From positions 83,182 through 135,388 of the forward strand of contig NW_003124903.1 in the NCBI RefSeq assembly GCF_000003605.2: a stretch of 52,207 nucleotides of DNA, given 5' to 3'. Below the pieces are notes generated by a model. The model saw only the letters and a list, made by a program, of their open reading frames with translations, did no database searches and was not told the DNA's origin. Source of the DNA: Saccoglossus kowalevskii. Its lineage: Eukaryota > Hemichordata > Enteropneusta > Harrimaniidae. A program made the translations under genes and the position numbers. Positions 12,546-26,914 of this stretch are shown here, one piece after another. Position 1 is the stretch's first letter; each line of letters begins with the position of its first letter.

Positions 12546-14768
12546 TATTTGGAATTATCCTCCGTGATGTGTGTTTTGGTTTGTGATTTCAAAACCTTAC
12601 TTAGGACATAACTTTTAAGCTGAAATAATTAAGAATCATAGCGGGTAGTGTCACGTGGTGTACACGTGGTTGTGCGTGACATTATGAGAATGGTATGGAT
12701 GAACCAGCAAAGCGTAACGTGGGTTTACTAAGTGAACATTTTCTAATCAGTACATAAATGATAGGTCAAGATGTCTTAGACTGGCTTTGTGATAAATACA
12801 ACTAAACCTTTAATGAAACTAAACAAATCTTAGACATGTTTGCTAAAAGGGAAATAAATAGCTTTCATATGCAGATTTACACTTTTAGGTTTGATCTCTA
12901 AGAGTTTCTGTGATATTGAGCTATATCATTGAATTCGTTTAACTTTTAGAATCATATGGGACCATGTTTATTTCCGTAAGCGATCTCAATTTATATTTTC
13001 CTGAGTCGGCACTGAAGTAGATTAGTATTAAGTTCTGAGAGCAGGTGATTGATCTGTTTTAAGATGTCTGCATTGTTGAGTTAGAAGCAGAAATGAGATT
13101 AGACTGCAGTGTCAATAGCCTGGGACCAAATGAACCACTGTACTACTGTACTAAAAAATATGCTGTTCGCCAAGGGCATAGGTAGGTCATGTATTGCATG
13201 AATTGATATACTCAAGTAAAACCTACAATATATTAGTGTAACCATATGGCCAGTATCAAGCGTACTAAAAACCCAACCTGAAATCTAACTGAAAGCCATT
13301 CACGCTGTATTGTAAACACACCAACAAGATAATTATTCACCTGTCTATCAATATCGAGTTTATTGTAACCGAGAATTTCAGATGGAAGGATTTAAAATTT
13401 CATCAATGTTTAACAATCCTTTGAAGAGAGAGAAATGGAATTGAATTAACCTTATTGAGAGCAGTACCCTATATAGATATAACTACATCATTTTCAACAT
13501 AAAGAAATGACAGGCATACTAATATGATCTGTAATCACATGACGTATTACATAACAAACATTGAAAATCCACGGTGATGTATATTAGATAAAATGTAACC
13601 ACAATAATTGCCGTTGAAAAAAATGAATACAGAACTTTAGTAGTCATAATTGGTTGTCATTGGAAACAATTTTTTATAAAAAACACTGATCTGAAGAGCG
13701 CAATTGTAATTATTTTCCCAGTGTACTGTTGATGCGATTCAACATTCTTGATGCGCGAGATGTTTATGCTATACAATGGTTGTTAATGCAACGATTGATT
13801 TTTTTTTTCAAAGAAATGATCACATTTTACATCACATATTTGCGAGCTATATCTTAAAGAACGATTCACTGTGGCCATGTGCACTGTGTAAAAAGAGGAC
13901 TGTATAATAACTATCGTAATTGAGAAATTGCACGATATCCAGTACGATCCTGGCCAAGCCTTACTAGAATGGTAATGCTAATCTAGGAACCTTTAAACGG
14001 TTCGGTTTGTAGTAATGTTGAATAAAATGTTCTGTTTTCATTAAAATACCCACTGAATCTAAGTAGATCTAGTCATATAACAAGTTAGATGATGAACAAG
14101 TATCAGTGTTTTTTTTAATCCGCGGTATTGAATGTGCTACAATCAATACAACAGTGAATACTCCAGAGGTTTACCACGAATTGAAAACCATGATCTGAAA
14201 TACAGACGCATGTAACTGATTCACAGGGTCGAGTAGACTGTAGCCATTGCAATTTAATCCATATCTGTCTTTGCACGAGGTCCTCAACATACCATATATA
14301 AATTGAAGCGAACTAGTTGTTATTACACATTCTGAGAAATGGGGAAAACAGTAACGTACCAATCACACATGATATATGTGGACATATTTTGCAATATGGC
14401 TATGTGACTATCCAGACTAAATGGAACCCCCGTTTAGACAGCAACAATAATTCATATCATATTCAGGTCTTGAGTTGCTCCCTTAACTAAGCAAGTTAAC
14501 GCTCCAAGTTGATTTATTGGCAGTTTCGTTCATTTCAGGTTTATAGACGATATAGCCCGTTATAAGGTTCGTCTTTATATATTTGTGGCATTGTTCATTG
14601 TTTGTTAAATGTTGCAAAACATTAGAACAATTCCACGAGAATGCTTCAAACTTATTTCATACATATTCTCTTTATTTAACTCGAAAAAATAAACAGATTT
14701 CCAATCTTTTGTTATGCACAGCAGTCGGGTCATGGTAATCTCAGAATTCAAATACTGAAGTATTTTTT
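12546..14768. other. Non-coding stretch
   Basis: I see no gene, RNA or structured repeat. It is AT-rich with only short chance frames. Confidence 0.45.
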
Positions 14769-14842
14769 TGTTTTGCCCAACGAAAGTCTACTACATCCTT
14801 AAGTTGAATAATCTTGATGAAATTCCACTGGTCAGGAAAATC
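14769..14842 (-). repeat. Fragment of the 12.1-12.5 kb repeat (74 bp)
   Basis: It matches 12091-12164 with three substitutions and no gaps, in the same orientation. The flanks are unrelated. The ends do not coincide with AG/GT splice borders, so this is a repeat fragment rather than an obvious exon copy. Confidence 0.7.
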
Positions 14843-17800
14843 AAATCACAAATATTGTAAATCTATGTTGAATTACAGAACAACTGAGATAAATAATACA
14901 AAAAATACACATTAAGCGATCTGGTTGTGAGAAATAGCGCCATGATATTTGCCCCGCACAATAATGATACATTCTATTATATTCTTGGGAGAATCTTATA
15001 ATATTGAAGGCTATCTTTGAGTTCACGCAACAACAATAATGTCCGTATTAGTACACAATTTAGTACACAGGATGGGGGCTACGTCATTGTTTTTAGATGG
15101 CATACGGAATGTCTAATGCTGATAGCAGAGATTGATCGGCAAGTTGAAACGGTCTTCGGCAAGTGACCTTTGTAGCATTTTGCAGAACCAAATTTGATTA
15201 TATTTGTGTTGTGAGGAATAATATTGGTAAGGAAAAATTAGATGCTGCGCAGCGTAATTTGATTATTATTGTAATGTGTTAACTATTTATGTTACTGATA
15301 ATCTTTATAGTGTGATAAATCTAATCTAATTGTTTGCGCAACTTCTTTAATCTACTTCTCTATTAATCAGCTAATTGTATTTCTGATTTGTCATCAGATT
15401 TTCAATTAACATATTTCGGTGGATTATTTCAACAAATATGAATTAGATGGGAGAGTAAACTTTACAAAGAATTAATTGTTATGGCGAGCGCCATTTAAAT
15501 CCAAACTAATAAAAATAATTAGAAACGCAAGATCAAGGATACAATGATAACGTGTATTTTTTGTCAATTTTCCAGTGAAAAACCTAATGAAAAATTGGAA
15601 AACTATTAAATCATAAAAACATTCAACATGTTTACTGCTGGTTCAATTGAGGGTATAAATTATCAATCGATGCACAAAATCGCACAAAAACACATAGGTA
15701 TATAAGAAAGTTCAGGATTATAAAAGTGATTTACCTGTTTTAAACTTAAACCAGTGTGTTTCAATGGAAAGCATATGATGTAACCAGTAATGTGGCTTCA
15801 AAAAATAAAATAAACACAATCTCGTCATTACTAAAATTGCGTGTGACTTATTCGTCTATTAAAATAGTTGAAAAGATCATGTGACAACAGGTGAAACTAA
15901 CATCATTGAGAAAATTAAGAGAGATCATTATATATCTTTAGGAAATGTATATTTTTGAAAAACAAATTGGAGTGTTTTTACATCATTTTGTATCACGCTT
16001 GTCGGCTCGTTCGAATAACATATATGTTACGGTAACGGACTTCATAACTAAGAACTGCACCTTTATAAATGGTACAATATTTGGCTTGCTCGATGTCATA
16101 ATGTCAAATGTTCGGATAATGAATATATGATAATGTTACAGGAAGGCAAAAATCAACTTGAAGTTTACCACATGTTTTTCTGTCAAAATAATGCTGTGAA
16201 CACTCCATATTGACTTTTACATGCAGGTAATAAACAACTGTTCGATGATGGCATGACGTCAATAGAAGCCACAAGATACCTACTTTTTGAGCCACAATAA
16301 TAATTAAATATGCATAACATAAATATACTCTTCTATATGGGATCGACACGTCGGTTGGTGATTTGAGAATATTTTGATAATATGTACCACATAGGTTAAT
16401 GTATTTCGAAATCCAAAGCTACGTTTTCACATATTTCATTTTTTTATTTTTATTTTAATCGCATATGTCATGTGTGTTAATTGTCGGCGGTTAACAGCGT
16501 GATCTATATGATAATGTAGCTATATGATTATATATAAAGTAAAATCTCTTTTTTGGTATAGTTTGGGGCTTGAAAACAGTTATGATTTATACATATTCAT
16601 TGTATCATTGCTATTCACTGGTATAATGAAAATATGTATCCACATACAACTATTTGTACAACTGGTAATTGTCCTGTATAACGTTAATTTGTTTTAATTG
16701 GATGGTAAAATAGGATACTATATTTGTGACGCTGTTGACTAACTTAATAATAATTAAAATTGATATTAAATGTACTGGGAAATCAAAACTATCATTATTT
16801 TCTTCTTTCTGCACATTAAGCTTATTTTTCTGTAAATATGTGAACTAGGTATATCAGTGGTACACGTCCATTTACTGGTCGAGAATACTGCAAATCTAAA
16901 TAATGCAAATTGGTTTCACTTTGTTTGTAATATAAATGCGGCCTACTAACAAAGAATGTCTCCATAATTTCCCTATACATCTTGACAAAACATTTATACA
17001 CATATTTTAATATACGTTACGTACATTGCAACGTATATATGAAATATAGCAACTCTGTCGCACAAATAACGGTGATTATGTAAATTACCAAATATAGATT
17101 TATTAATTTCAAAATATTGTCGATTGCCGACAAATCATGTCCACAACACTTACATGTTTACACATAGACATAGTGTAAAATTAACACGTCCAGACTGTAG
17201 ACAAAAGACTGCAAGTTCTATATTACATACTTTTACAATTCCAAATATAGATTGCTATTGCCGTGTTGGCAACTATTCAGACACGCTGTTCAGCTGCAAT
17301 GACATAACTTCTATTGACAATTGACCAATTAACCAAGATAGTGAAAGAAATAGTAAAAGAAAGAATAATCAACTAATAGAATGATTAAATGTACTCAATT
17401 ATTGCTTAAGTATAGTTGTAAATGTCAATAATGTCAATCAGTGAGTCGAGAAAGAAGAGAAACAGTAACGAACCCACATATTTTCGTCTATACTCGGTTG
17501 CTCTTTTTACCTTTCCGGATCTTTTTTTCAGCATTTTCGTCTTCCCCAGTGTTATCATATGAATCTTGTTGGTATTGGGCGTTAGAATATTGTTGTGTAT
17601 TTCACAATAGTAAATTGTGATATTGCATTTGATCAGCTGAATTGTTGTTTAATATCAACAAAGTATCGCTGTGCATGATGTTATTTTTCGATATGTATCA
17701 TTTGAATTGTTGTTATGACTTATTGACGCTGATGATAACAACAGTTGGCGAGATACTGTGCCAAGCACGCAGCACATGTCTTTGACAGTGTACATGAGAA

Positions 17801-20800
17801 ATGCTTCTTAATATAACACATTTATGGGTTTGATATACGTTGAATTATATCTGTAATTACGGCATGTGTTCTTGATGTTAGGTATATTTCCAAATAACAT
17901 CATTAGCACTTCCACCAGTTTTGAATACCGTACAACCCTGTTTATCTCCGTGTTTCTATATCGAAGATGTATTTCGCGTCAGATTAATTGCCTCTACAAC
18001 TGAACGATGTAGATTGTCCCGACCTGTTGAAATGGCTTTGTAATATTTTCAGATTCTATGTTATAATGTGTTACTGTCTATCCTTCATTTTCGAATTTTG
18101 GATTATACTGAGATCAAGACAGGAAGAGACGGATATATTATCATTCAAAAAGTATGAATGCTCGTACTCACGTGTGAAGTTTATTTTAGTGATCATTTTT
18201 TTCCTTCAAACCCCACCCCGTTTTAGACACTGTGAAATCCTTACGCTTTTTGGGACGAAAAATTACTTTGACGAGATATTCAGAAATTTAAATTATGAAT
18301 AATTCACAATGTCGAAAACGGAAAGTCTTTATCGCAGTGTTTTTAGTGTACACGCAATTAAGTCTGAATGTTTAATTTGAATAAGGAAAGGTAACATTTC
18401 TGCCGATTACAAAAAAACAAAACAAAAAAAAACGGCAACCGTAACTTCTAATACGCGTCCACCGACGCGACTTGACGTCATACATAAATGATTCGTTAAC
18501 AAAGTGCCGTTAAATCACAATTTCATTGTGCACTAGCACCTTTATATTTAAGTGCACACTTTAGTGGTGAGCTGATGAAACACAGTGAATTAAAATGTAA
18601 GGAAATGCTGAATAATTGAATGCACAATAAAGCAAAAAGTACAAAAAACCATAACGGTTATTATCGTGCTGTTTAAACTAAATTTGGAATCAAAACACAA
18701 GATGACAGTATAACAACTATGAAGTATGAGATAATATCGTCATAAAATAAATAAAATAGGAAAATAAAAATAAAATTCGAAATAATGATGTCACAGATGT
18801 GGCCTATAAGGTTATGCAACTGACCACAAAACCAATGTTAAAAACTGTATGTCATGTCGATATGTACACATACGGGTCGAAGAGCTGTAGTTCACATACA
18901 AACTATTCGAATAATGGATATACGATGTCATAACACATTGAAATCACACTTCCACTTATTTATGTAACAATATATAGTTGTCAGCACTTTGACAAACGGT
19001 ATTTACAATGCCAACAATAATGGATTTTATGCGGATAAAAAATAATTTAACTGCAATTGTTTTGTTAGCTTTTGTTCATCGTTGCATCATTCAGCATAGA
19101 CGCATGGTTGCTACATATTTTCAATTTTAATCATGTATTATTATATAGATTTAAGCATATTATATGTAAAAGTACTAATATTATCATCATTTACAATCAA
19201 TTAGCTATCACAACAATTATGTATGAATGAATACCTATTATTATGTATTACATTATTATACATCGCACAACCGTTCACACAGCGCAAAACGATTTTTGTT
19301 GTCATTACTACCAGCAGGAAAAACATTGTATGATACTATTGTTATCATGAGGATACCGCAAAATATGATACTCAGGTAGTACAGGTCAAGTGTATCGGTC
19401 GTAAAAAATCACCATATTGTCTTTGTGCATATTTTGCGATAATCACCTGACAGCCTTATATACATTATATACGTGTATATACTTCATTAGTGGACAATGA
19501 ATATCTTTTATTTGAAAATAAAAGTTTTCTATACAGATATGTACGATTAATATAGAAACATTATATAATTTACATCATTAATAAATGTTTTAATTTAGTT
19601 CATTCCAAAAAAAGGAGTGTTATCATGTCATGTCATTATTTGTCCATTAAATGGTGTAATATTCTTATTTGAAAAAAACAAACAAACAAAACAATTTATT
19701 ACCAGTAACTGTACGCCAGGGTCAGAATTATATATAACATTAATTAGTCTTGCTTCAAGCATTAACTTTGTACGTGAACCAATTCCAACTGTTTAAATTA
19801 GTTCGATCCTTGTTGAAAAAGAATCCTATAAGTATTTCACATTCATTTAGCGGTCACATTAACCTTGCTATATAAACCAAGAAAAATGCACAAACGGCGC
19901 AGTACACTGTAATTATATATACCATACCAAGTAACAAATCTATTGTCACTAGAAAGAAATTATTTAATTTAGTGCCCTTCCAGAGACGACAAAACGCCTT
20001 GTTCCCATATAATGAAAAATGCACTACAGGCTGCAAGACATTTGTATATGTAACTACAATTTTACCAGGGACGCTGTCAATTGAATATGACCTTGAAATA
20101 ACGCGAGTTTTGATGGTGAACTAAATCATGATTATCTACATTTATTGCGCCATAACTGGGTGTTCTCTTATAGTAATATATACATTAAGTGCGATATAAT
20201 ATGTATATTAAGGTTGCCAAACTCCACTAGACCATTGTGACGACATTTTATAATATCATCCCACACACAGCAATATTAATGAATTGTCGTTAGCTCTGCT
20301 ATGAATTTATAAATTATTTTACACTCGATGACGTGCTCGAGCTTCATCATACACACGAATACAAATCTCATTCCGATGGAACTTGTAACTATTTCAAACA
20401 TTTATAGAAAGTAAGATATACATATGCAAAGACAGAAGTTGATAAATCAGGAGTGGGGTACTGTACATACCGGGCAAAAAGGTGTATGTCCCTTTAATGT
20501 AAACACATACTGGTATCATGTTATCGCAAATTATTTGAAACATATGACATTATGTGTTTTGTTTTACATTTTGAAAATAAAATATACATAATTAACATGT
20601 CATAATTTGAATATATATACAGTCTCAAACATTGTCACACCGTATTAAAGCCATCGTTGTTTTCGCTATCATGTCATTTTGCTATATATAAACTGAATCA
20701 CTCTTTTGACGTATAAGCGCCGATGATGATATCATCTGTTCTGGTTGGCGCATTGCGACCAACGCTCTATTCTGCATTTGATCAGGCTGTTACGTTGCAT

Positions 20801-21695
20801 TGTGCGTGTATACTCGGTGTTTGTAATCACGTATTAGCATAGTGCTGGTATATTCTCAATGTGTTAGTCTTTTAGCTGCGATAATATTTTCCTATTTCGA
20901 AACATACCACGTTATATTTTGTTGGGCCCGGTGTTACTTTTTGAATTGGAGTAAAGAAATTGCAACAGGATACAGAGCGAAACACAAATTACATATTTTC
21001 TTCGCAATATTGTCAGTGTTAATTGTTTTGTACAGCATGCGTGCGCATGTGATCATGTCCCGATGTTTTAATCCGGTGAGCAAAGAAAAAGTGCCAGCGA
21101 GATTTCGAATTGTTTACTTTAAACAGTTTTTATTGCAATAGGCTAGGACAACTTCGTTTGTTAATGTTAATATTCAGATTACAAATTCTTCAAATCAAAT
21201 CGTTTGATCAAGTTTGCATATACCACAACAATACGAGCATCGAAGTCCGCACACTTTACTCTCTGCCACTATCACAGGTCACGGTTCTCTGCTTTTCTCG
21301 ATCGTTCACTGACTCGTATCTCGTGATGCAGTTTCTTGTACTTCGTGATGCACTTGATCAGCGATGATGATAAAGAAGGCAGCGAAGTTAATATCGTGTG
21401 GTTTTGCCCGAAGCAGTATTCATATTGTTTCTCGCTTGTTCACTGATTTATTGCAATACCACGTGCTATTTCTGGTATTATTAGCGGCATTCTTTTATCC
21501 GTCAGAATTACACCAATTGATGAAAACGTTCGTTTACCGGCGTTATACACATCATCTCCTGAATCCATGACAACTCGAAACAATGAATAATAATAAATTA
21601 TTCACGTATGTATTGGCATCATGCACAGTGCAGTCACCCGAGCAGTCAAGTAAAATATTATATATATATATCGTTCAAGTTCTACAACCATTTCT
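14843..21695. other. Non-coding stretch
   Basis: No supported gene. Short frames such as 17988-18302 and the chain at 20842-21570 (plus) are hydrophobic, lack domains and splice context, and look like chance in AT-rich DNA. No terminal inverted repeats or long tandem arrays are visible. Confidence 0.4.
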
Positions 21696-21804
21696 ATCCC
21701 ACGCGATGTTTGACGCGACTACGACGCTATGACCTTTGTTTGTTCTATTTTCACGTTCGATTTCACGCATAACGCGTGATTCTCGCAGTGAACAGAAAAT
21801 GGTC
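21696..21804 (-). repeat. Fragment of the 12.1-12.5 kb repeat (109 bp)
   Basis: It matches 12437-12545 in the same orientation with six substitutions and no gaps (about 94% identity), and the flanks are unrelated. It sits on the same side relative to the 14.77 kb fragment as the matching part does within the 12.1-12.5 kb copy, so the order of the two parts is kept. Confidence 0.7.
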
Positions 21805-24800
21805 AATTATTCACAAGCATGGAAGGTTGATCAGGCTTACCATATTAACCATGCAGGTCCTGACGATAGCACGTCATAATTAGATAAGAGTTTAATCAGT
21901 AATGCATATCACATTGTGAAATGTATGTGTGTAACATTTTATTTTATGCATTTACTGGTTGCGTTAAAATGAGTGACATTTTGTGGTTTTCAACCCTCCT
22001 AGAACCTTCGTGTACTAATAAACACTGTTGGAAGACCACGCAATTAAGTAAAAGGCATGGCAGTAATCGGGCTCTTCTGTCTTACTGGAAATGGAAGAAA
22101 GTTATAAACAAAATAATACCGAAGTCTGTCTCTTTGTGGTGACACAAAGGGGTAGACAAACGTTAAACGTTATATGGTATATCGAGCGTCTCAATTTGAT
22201 CAACTGTCAGACATAGCATAATATCAAGGGGGATATGAAAAGCAAACTCCAGAAAATTAATGTAAATACCCGACGAGTACTACTGATGATGACAGTTTGG
22301 AGCAGATTAGAAACTTCATACATAATTCATTCTCGAAAAAAATGAAACCCCATCTAACATATATCATATATATAATTGTCCTATTACTTACTTTTTTTAT
22401 TTATATTTATTGATAATAACATTTATTTTTAAAGATGCAATAATACTATTATTATTAATTATTATTACCCCCAACTCACCTACGTATGTGAAGATTTACG
22501 AATATTTGCGCGAGGTAAGTTCAAGCATACTGTCGACTTAGCACATTGCATTAATGTAACATCCCTACTCAAGCATAAAATTAGCACGTTGCCAGACACT
22601 TTTGGCGTAAAGTATTCTTTGAATCAGTGTCATATGTAGTTCATGAAACATATGACGTTATCGAACCATGATGACACAGGCTAAACCAAACGAACACGTA
22701 TTGTGTTCCAGGCATCGTAACACTTAGCTGTAAACATCAGAATAACACCCAACATCATGTACGTAACCTTGACTACAATCGCTTTGATAAAGACCATGAA
22801 TTCAGTTTAGCTGTTAACGTTTGTCAGGTTTTACTGAACTGTTAATGGCGACACCGATTAAGGGTTTCCGTTTTGGGAAAGCATTCTGTTAAATTGCACC
22901 TTGTTATGACGTATTACATTTCATTAGAGTATATTGTAATGCGAGTTCCTTCCGATCGCCGACAGGATGCTTCACGCGACGTCATTCAGGTCATTCGATG
23001 CATACTAGGTAATCGACCAATTTTAAATTAACCATAATGACTCTACAAATTTCACGTATTGAATGCAGTCATAAAATCGCATGTTACCAAATGCGACTGT
23101 TGAGTGGCCAATTTGGTCAATAGTATGATTGCACAGGTCTATATTTCAATAGGCCTACCCACGCTTCTTTGTCGGGGCATGATCCTCAGGTAACAGTGGC
23201 ATTCTTGCTAATAACTCAACATTCACATTTGATGATATATTCCAAATTAACACAATTTGCCGGGAAATGCAAATGGAAGAGAAAGTTAGGGGTCAATGAA
23301 TGATGTCATAATAATTATATCGCGTGTTCCGTGGTACGTGCATCCACCAGGACGTAAATGTTGTTATCGATCGAATCGACTGATTGACTCGTTACTGAGA
23401 TCCCCCAGAAAAAAGAGGTGCGATCGAATTTATTACTACTAGTTTGCAACCCGGTTTATCTCGTTTGTTGCGTTAAGTTGAACACATCGTTTGCTTATGT
23501 TCCGGGAGATGACATGCTGTGTACGTACAGATGCAAAGATTTTAGATTAGATACTCTCCTGTAGTTAATTTGTTTGTGTAAGAATGAAACAATGTCTTTT
23601 TCATATTTTACGTTTGGTGCAAATCTGAAGCTGGTATAGGTGTATGTTAACACATTCAAGCACCTCCTTCGATCTAGAAGTATTGTCATCTTAATTGCAA
23701 TTCAAGCAGGACAAAATCTTAACAAAATGAAAAATTTATGAATTATTGCAAAAAACCGATGCATCTGTGAAAGTAATGTCAACCTAATTATAAAAATAGT
23801 TGCGATTATGTTTTTTGTGCTTTATTAGCGTATCACCCAATTCAATTCATTTTGCAAAAATATGTATATGCATCATTTCGAAATGAAAAGGTCATTTACA
23901 AAATATTCAAAAAAGAGATGTCACTTTTATGTCACGTTTATTTCTACTGGAGTGCTATTGCAAATCATGACCAACGCGGCGCCGCAACGATATCCGGGAT
24001 TGAAGAAAGATCATCTGATATATGTTTTCAGCTGTCAAGATCTTATTTTAGACAACCCAACCGAAACCCACTTAATGCACGAATGAATGCAGATATTATT
24101 GGCAAAGTAATATAATATGTGCACTGAGTACATCTAACATGAATGGAGTAATCTTGCAATTATGCCATATGAAGCATTATATAATCCGGAAATTAAATCC
24201 AGGGAGTCAACCAGACTATCAACATTTGCATTGAAATCCATCTATATGTATCATTATTACACATGTGATTTTTACATTTGAATAAACGAAGATAATTTTC
24301 CTCAATTTGCCATTTATTGATATTTATATATTTAAATAAATATAAATAAATAACTATAACAATTGTGTGCAATTGTATAGAAATCACAATACTGAGGGGA
24401 CCATGACAAGCTTTCATGATCGAATGCTTTATAAATATTTTCGCACCGCAAAACGGACAGGTATACATATTCTGACGTTTTTAATATGTTATACATGTTT
24501 TATTTTCCACACTGCTTACTTGAAGCCATGTAATCCCATATCACAAGTAGACTAAACTGATGGATACTGTTCGACTTCTAGTCAGTAAGGCAGTTAATGA
24601 AATATATGACGTCACGACTCTAGAGTTGACGTTATTGCGTTTTTATTCATTTTTTTAAATGAACAATTATAGTGACATTTATTTGCAATAACTTCGTGAC
24701 CGCAATGCATCGACTTCTAGTAGATTCAAATATTCGCTCATTATTTTCACCGAAGGCAATCGTAACTGATTAAGTTTATTTCGATCCGTGAACACATGAC

Positions 24801-26010
24801 TGCATACTGTCATTATTTTAGTTACTGTGGGCGGTGTTCCAAACTTTTTTAGAACAGTAACTGTGGTGGTGTGATATGTACAGTGCTGCGTGCGGTGGCG
24901 AGGTGTTAGCCGCGATCGGTATAATCTTGTGTTCATGTTGTAATATATGGCTGTACAAATATTTAATTCAAATACAATTTTGAGTGTTGTGACTTAACGT
25001 GTTAAAATGTCACTTATTCCATCAAGGAATGGACTGGTATTTAGGATAAACGTACATGTACTTAAACACACAAAATGCATTACGTTAATCATGTTAAACT
25101 AAATTAAAAACACAATTTTTCAATCTTTGTGTGGCCTGGAATCAATCCATTAAAAATAATAGTTACCTTTTCGATTTCTGTGTAGGAGAAATTGTGATTG
25201 GTTTTCCATTAATATATAGATGGAATAAGCGTATGTGTTAATGTACTTAAACATATTCCATTATGCAACCTATCGGCTAACTCAGTATAAGCTAACTCAC
25301 CGTGATACTGATTGATATCTGACCACAGCGGACCTCATTACTGAAAGTGCAACATTTACGCTAACCAAGTAAGTGGGCGTGCAAATGAAAGGCTTTCTGA
25401 CTAACATTTCTGTCATGGTGTTATTCTTAATGTGTCGGTTATTGAACTGCTGTAGGGTACACTAACTCTAGTCACAAATACATCAAATGGCACTCCCCCA
25501 ATAACAGATCGCAGCAAACAAACATTGACGTCATGGGTCCAGCAGGATAGTGACGCATGTAACATGCTAGTTGACGTGAACTTCTCTTATCAATTCATAA
25601 ATTCTAATATGTTTGGTAAACCTGGTAGATACCAATTCTCAACTGAAGGGGCGATTATTTCTGTTGAGATAATTAGAATAAAATTCCCGTTACTTGTTTG
25701 TGTCGTTTACGTTATTGTGCCTCGCTCGATGTTTCTCATTGTTTCTCATGGTCTATATGGCAATTCCACCAGTTCATTTAAAGCAATGTATTGTGGGATC
25801 GCTAAATCTTTCCAAACGCATTAACACTTCACTCACACCATCAGAGCAGGTTTAAAGTGTCCTGGTGCCAGTTTCATTTGTACACTGGGTACTACTAGCA
25901 TAGGTCAGAAACAATTTGTCATTTCTTTAGGTCTAGCTGTCTTTTCACATTAATATATTTATTATTTATTTATTGACCTAGTCACAAACAGAAACGTACC
26001 ACATACAATG
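21805..26010. other. Non-coding stretch
   Basis: No gene is supported. A good donor-like GAG|GTAAGT occurs at 22504-22511 after a short open stretch, but there is no convincing exon before it. Overlapping frames at 23852-24115 (plus) have no recognisable domain. Confidence 0.4.
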
Positions 26011-26014
26011 ATGG

Positions 26015-26109
26015 TATATAAGGGTTTATCACATCTCACTGCTGTTACGTTTGCTATGATTGGTTGAATTGATGACGTCACTGAACCTACTGCGCAACGA
26101 TACTGCGCA
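26015..26109 (+). promoter_or_regulatory. Candidate promoter cluster (TATA, CCAAT, CRE and NRF-1-like sites)
   Basis: Within 95 bp there are TATATAAGG (26015-26023), an inverted CCAAT box ATTGG (26059-26063), a full palindromic TGACGTCA cAMP-response element (26073-26080) and two TGCGCA cores like NRF-1 half sites (26091-26096, 26104-26109). The next 250 bp are GC- and CpG-richer than average. This density is unusual for the window and looks like a core promoter. It lies 5.5 kb before the first sure lectin exon and could drive that gene through an untranslated first exon, but I see no exon that proves it. Confidence 0.35.
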
Positions 26110-26793
26110 TAACAAATTGTCGTTCGCTGCACTGGTGCTGTCCGGTCGCTGTAGTTTTCGGGGCTGCTTTCAAGGTTTTGAAGGAACTTTAGCCTCCCGG
26201 AATAGACTGTGAACGTGCCAGAATGTATATTAAATAAGATAATCTGTTTTGATGTTTAGGGTATTTTTATATTAAGCAAAAATGTACGGCAAAACCGTCG
26301 CAGTCGGGGTCGCTGCGGCGCGTTCTACGCTGTGAGCATTTTTGCGCGTTCCACGCCGATACTAATCGAAAATGATCTAAAGCTGTGTGACTTGTGAATA
26401 GAAGGTGTACTTTGGTGCGAAAGTAATTTCAGTCACTTCCACGGCACTCTTGCATTTTTATCTTGAGATTGATCAAATAACTTGCGTTTGATAATTTCTC
26501 AATTCATGTCAAAAATGTTATTCTCGATAAAATGAGAGATTCACAGTGCTGAAACACGGTTACTAAGAAGAGTATCTGTGGCTGAAAATAGCATGTACTG
26601 AGTGTATTTCACATTTTTTTTTTCAGCAAACAATGTATGTATGTTATTAGGTAGTGTGAAACTTGTTATAATAGATAAAATCAAATATTGCTTACTTCAA
26701 ATAAAAGTGTTGTTATTTTGTGGGGGAGCGGATGTGAGTGATGTATGGTAGATGTGATTGTGCATGGTGGATGTCTGCTCGATGTGATAACAT
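26110..26793. other. Non-coding stretch after the promoter-like cluster
   Basis: GC-rich near 26270-26350, where GCGCGTTCTACGC is echoed about 35 bp later by GCGCGTTCCACGC. A short frame from 26282 (MYGKTVAVGVAAARST) reaches a GTGAGC donor-like site in phase 2, which does not match the phase-0 start of the lectin exon. I see nothing else. Confidence 0.35.
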
Positions 26794-26914
26794 AAATAAC
26801 ACATGGTTATTCGGGCAATATCACAATTTGTTGTCTGCCCTCATCAATATGACCACCATCCCTTGGACAGGCAACAAATCGTGATATTACCCTCACAAGC
26901 ATGTGTTATTATTT
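26794..26914. repeat. Imperfect 120-bp inverted repeat (hairpin, MITE-like)
   Basis: The left arm (26794-26840) and right arm (26865-26914) are reverse complements with scattered mismatches and small gaps. Shared cores are AAATAACACATG, GGGCAATATCAC/GGGTAATATCAC and ATTTGTTGTCTG/ATTTGTTGCCTG. The loop is about 24 bp. The form fits a foldback or miniature inverted-repeat transposon. A target-site duplication is not clear. Confidence 0.65.

Noticed and set aside
20842-21570. Chain of three overlapping hydrophobic plus-strand frames suggesting a membrane protein
   Set aside because: They are in different frames with no splice sites between them, and none shows a known domain. AT-rich DNA gives hydrophobic chance frames.
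26282-26334. Short frame MYGKTVAVGVAAARST with a GTGAGC donor as lectin first exon
   Set aside because: It ends in phase 2, but the first sure lectin exon starts in phase 0. It is also not hydrophobic enough for a signal peptide.
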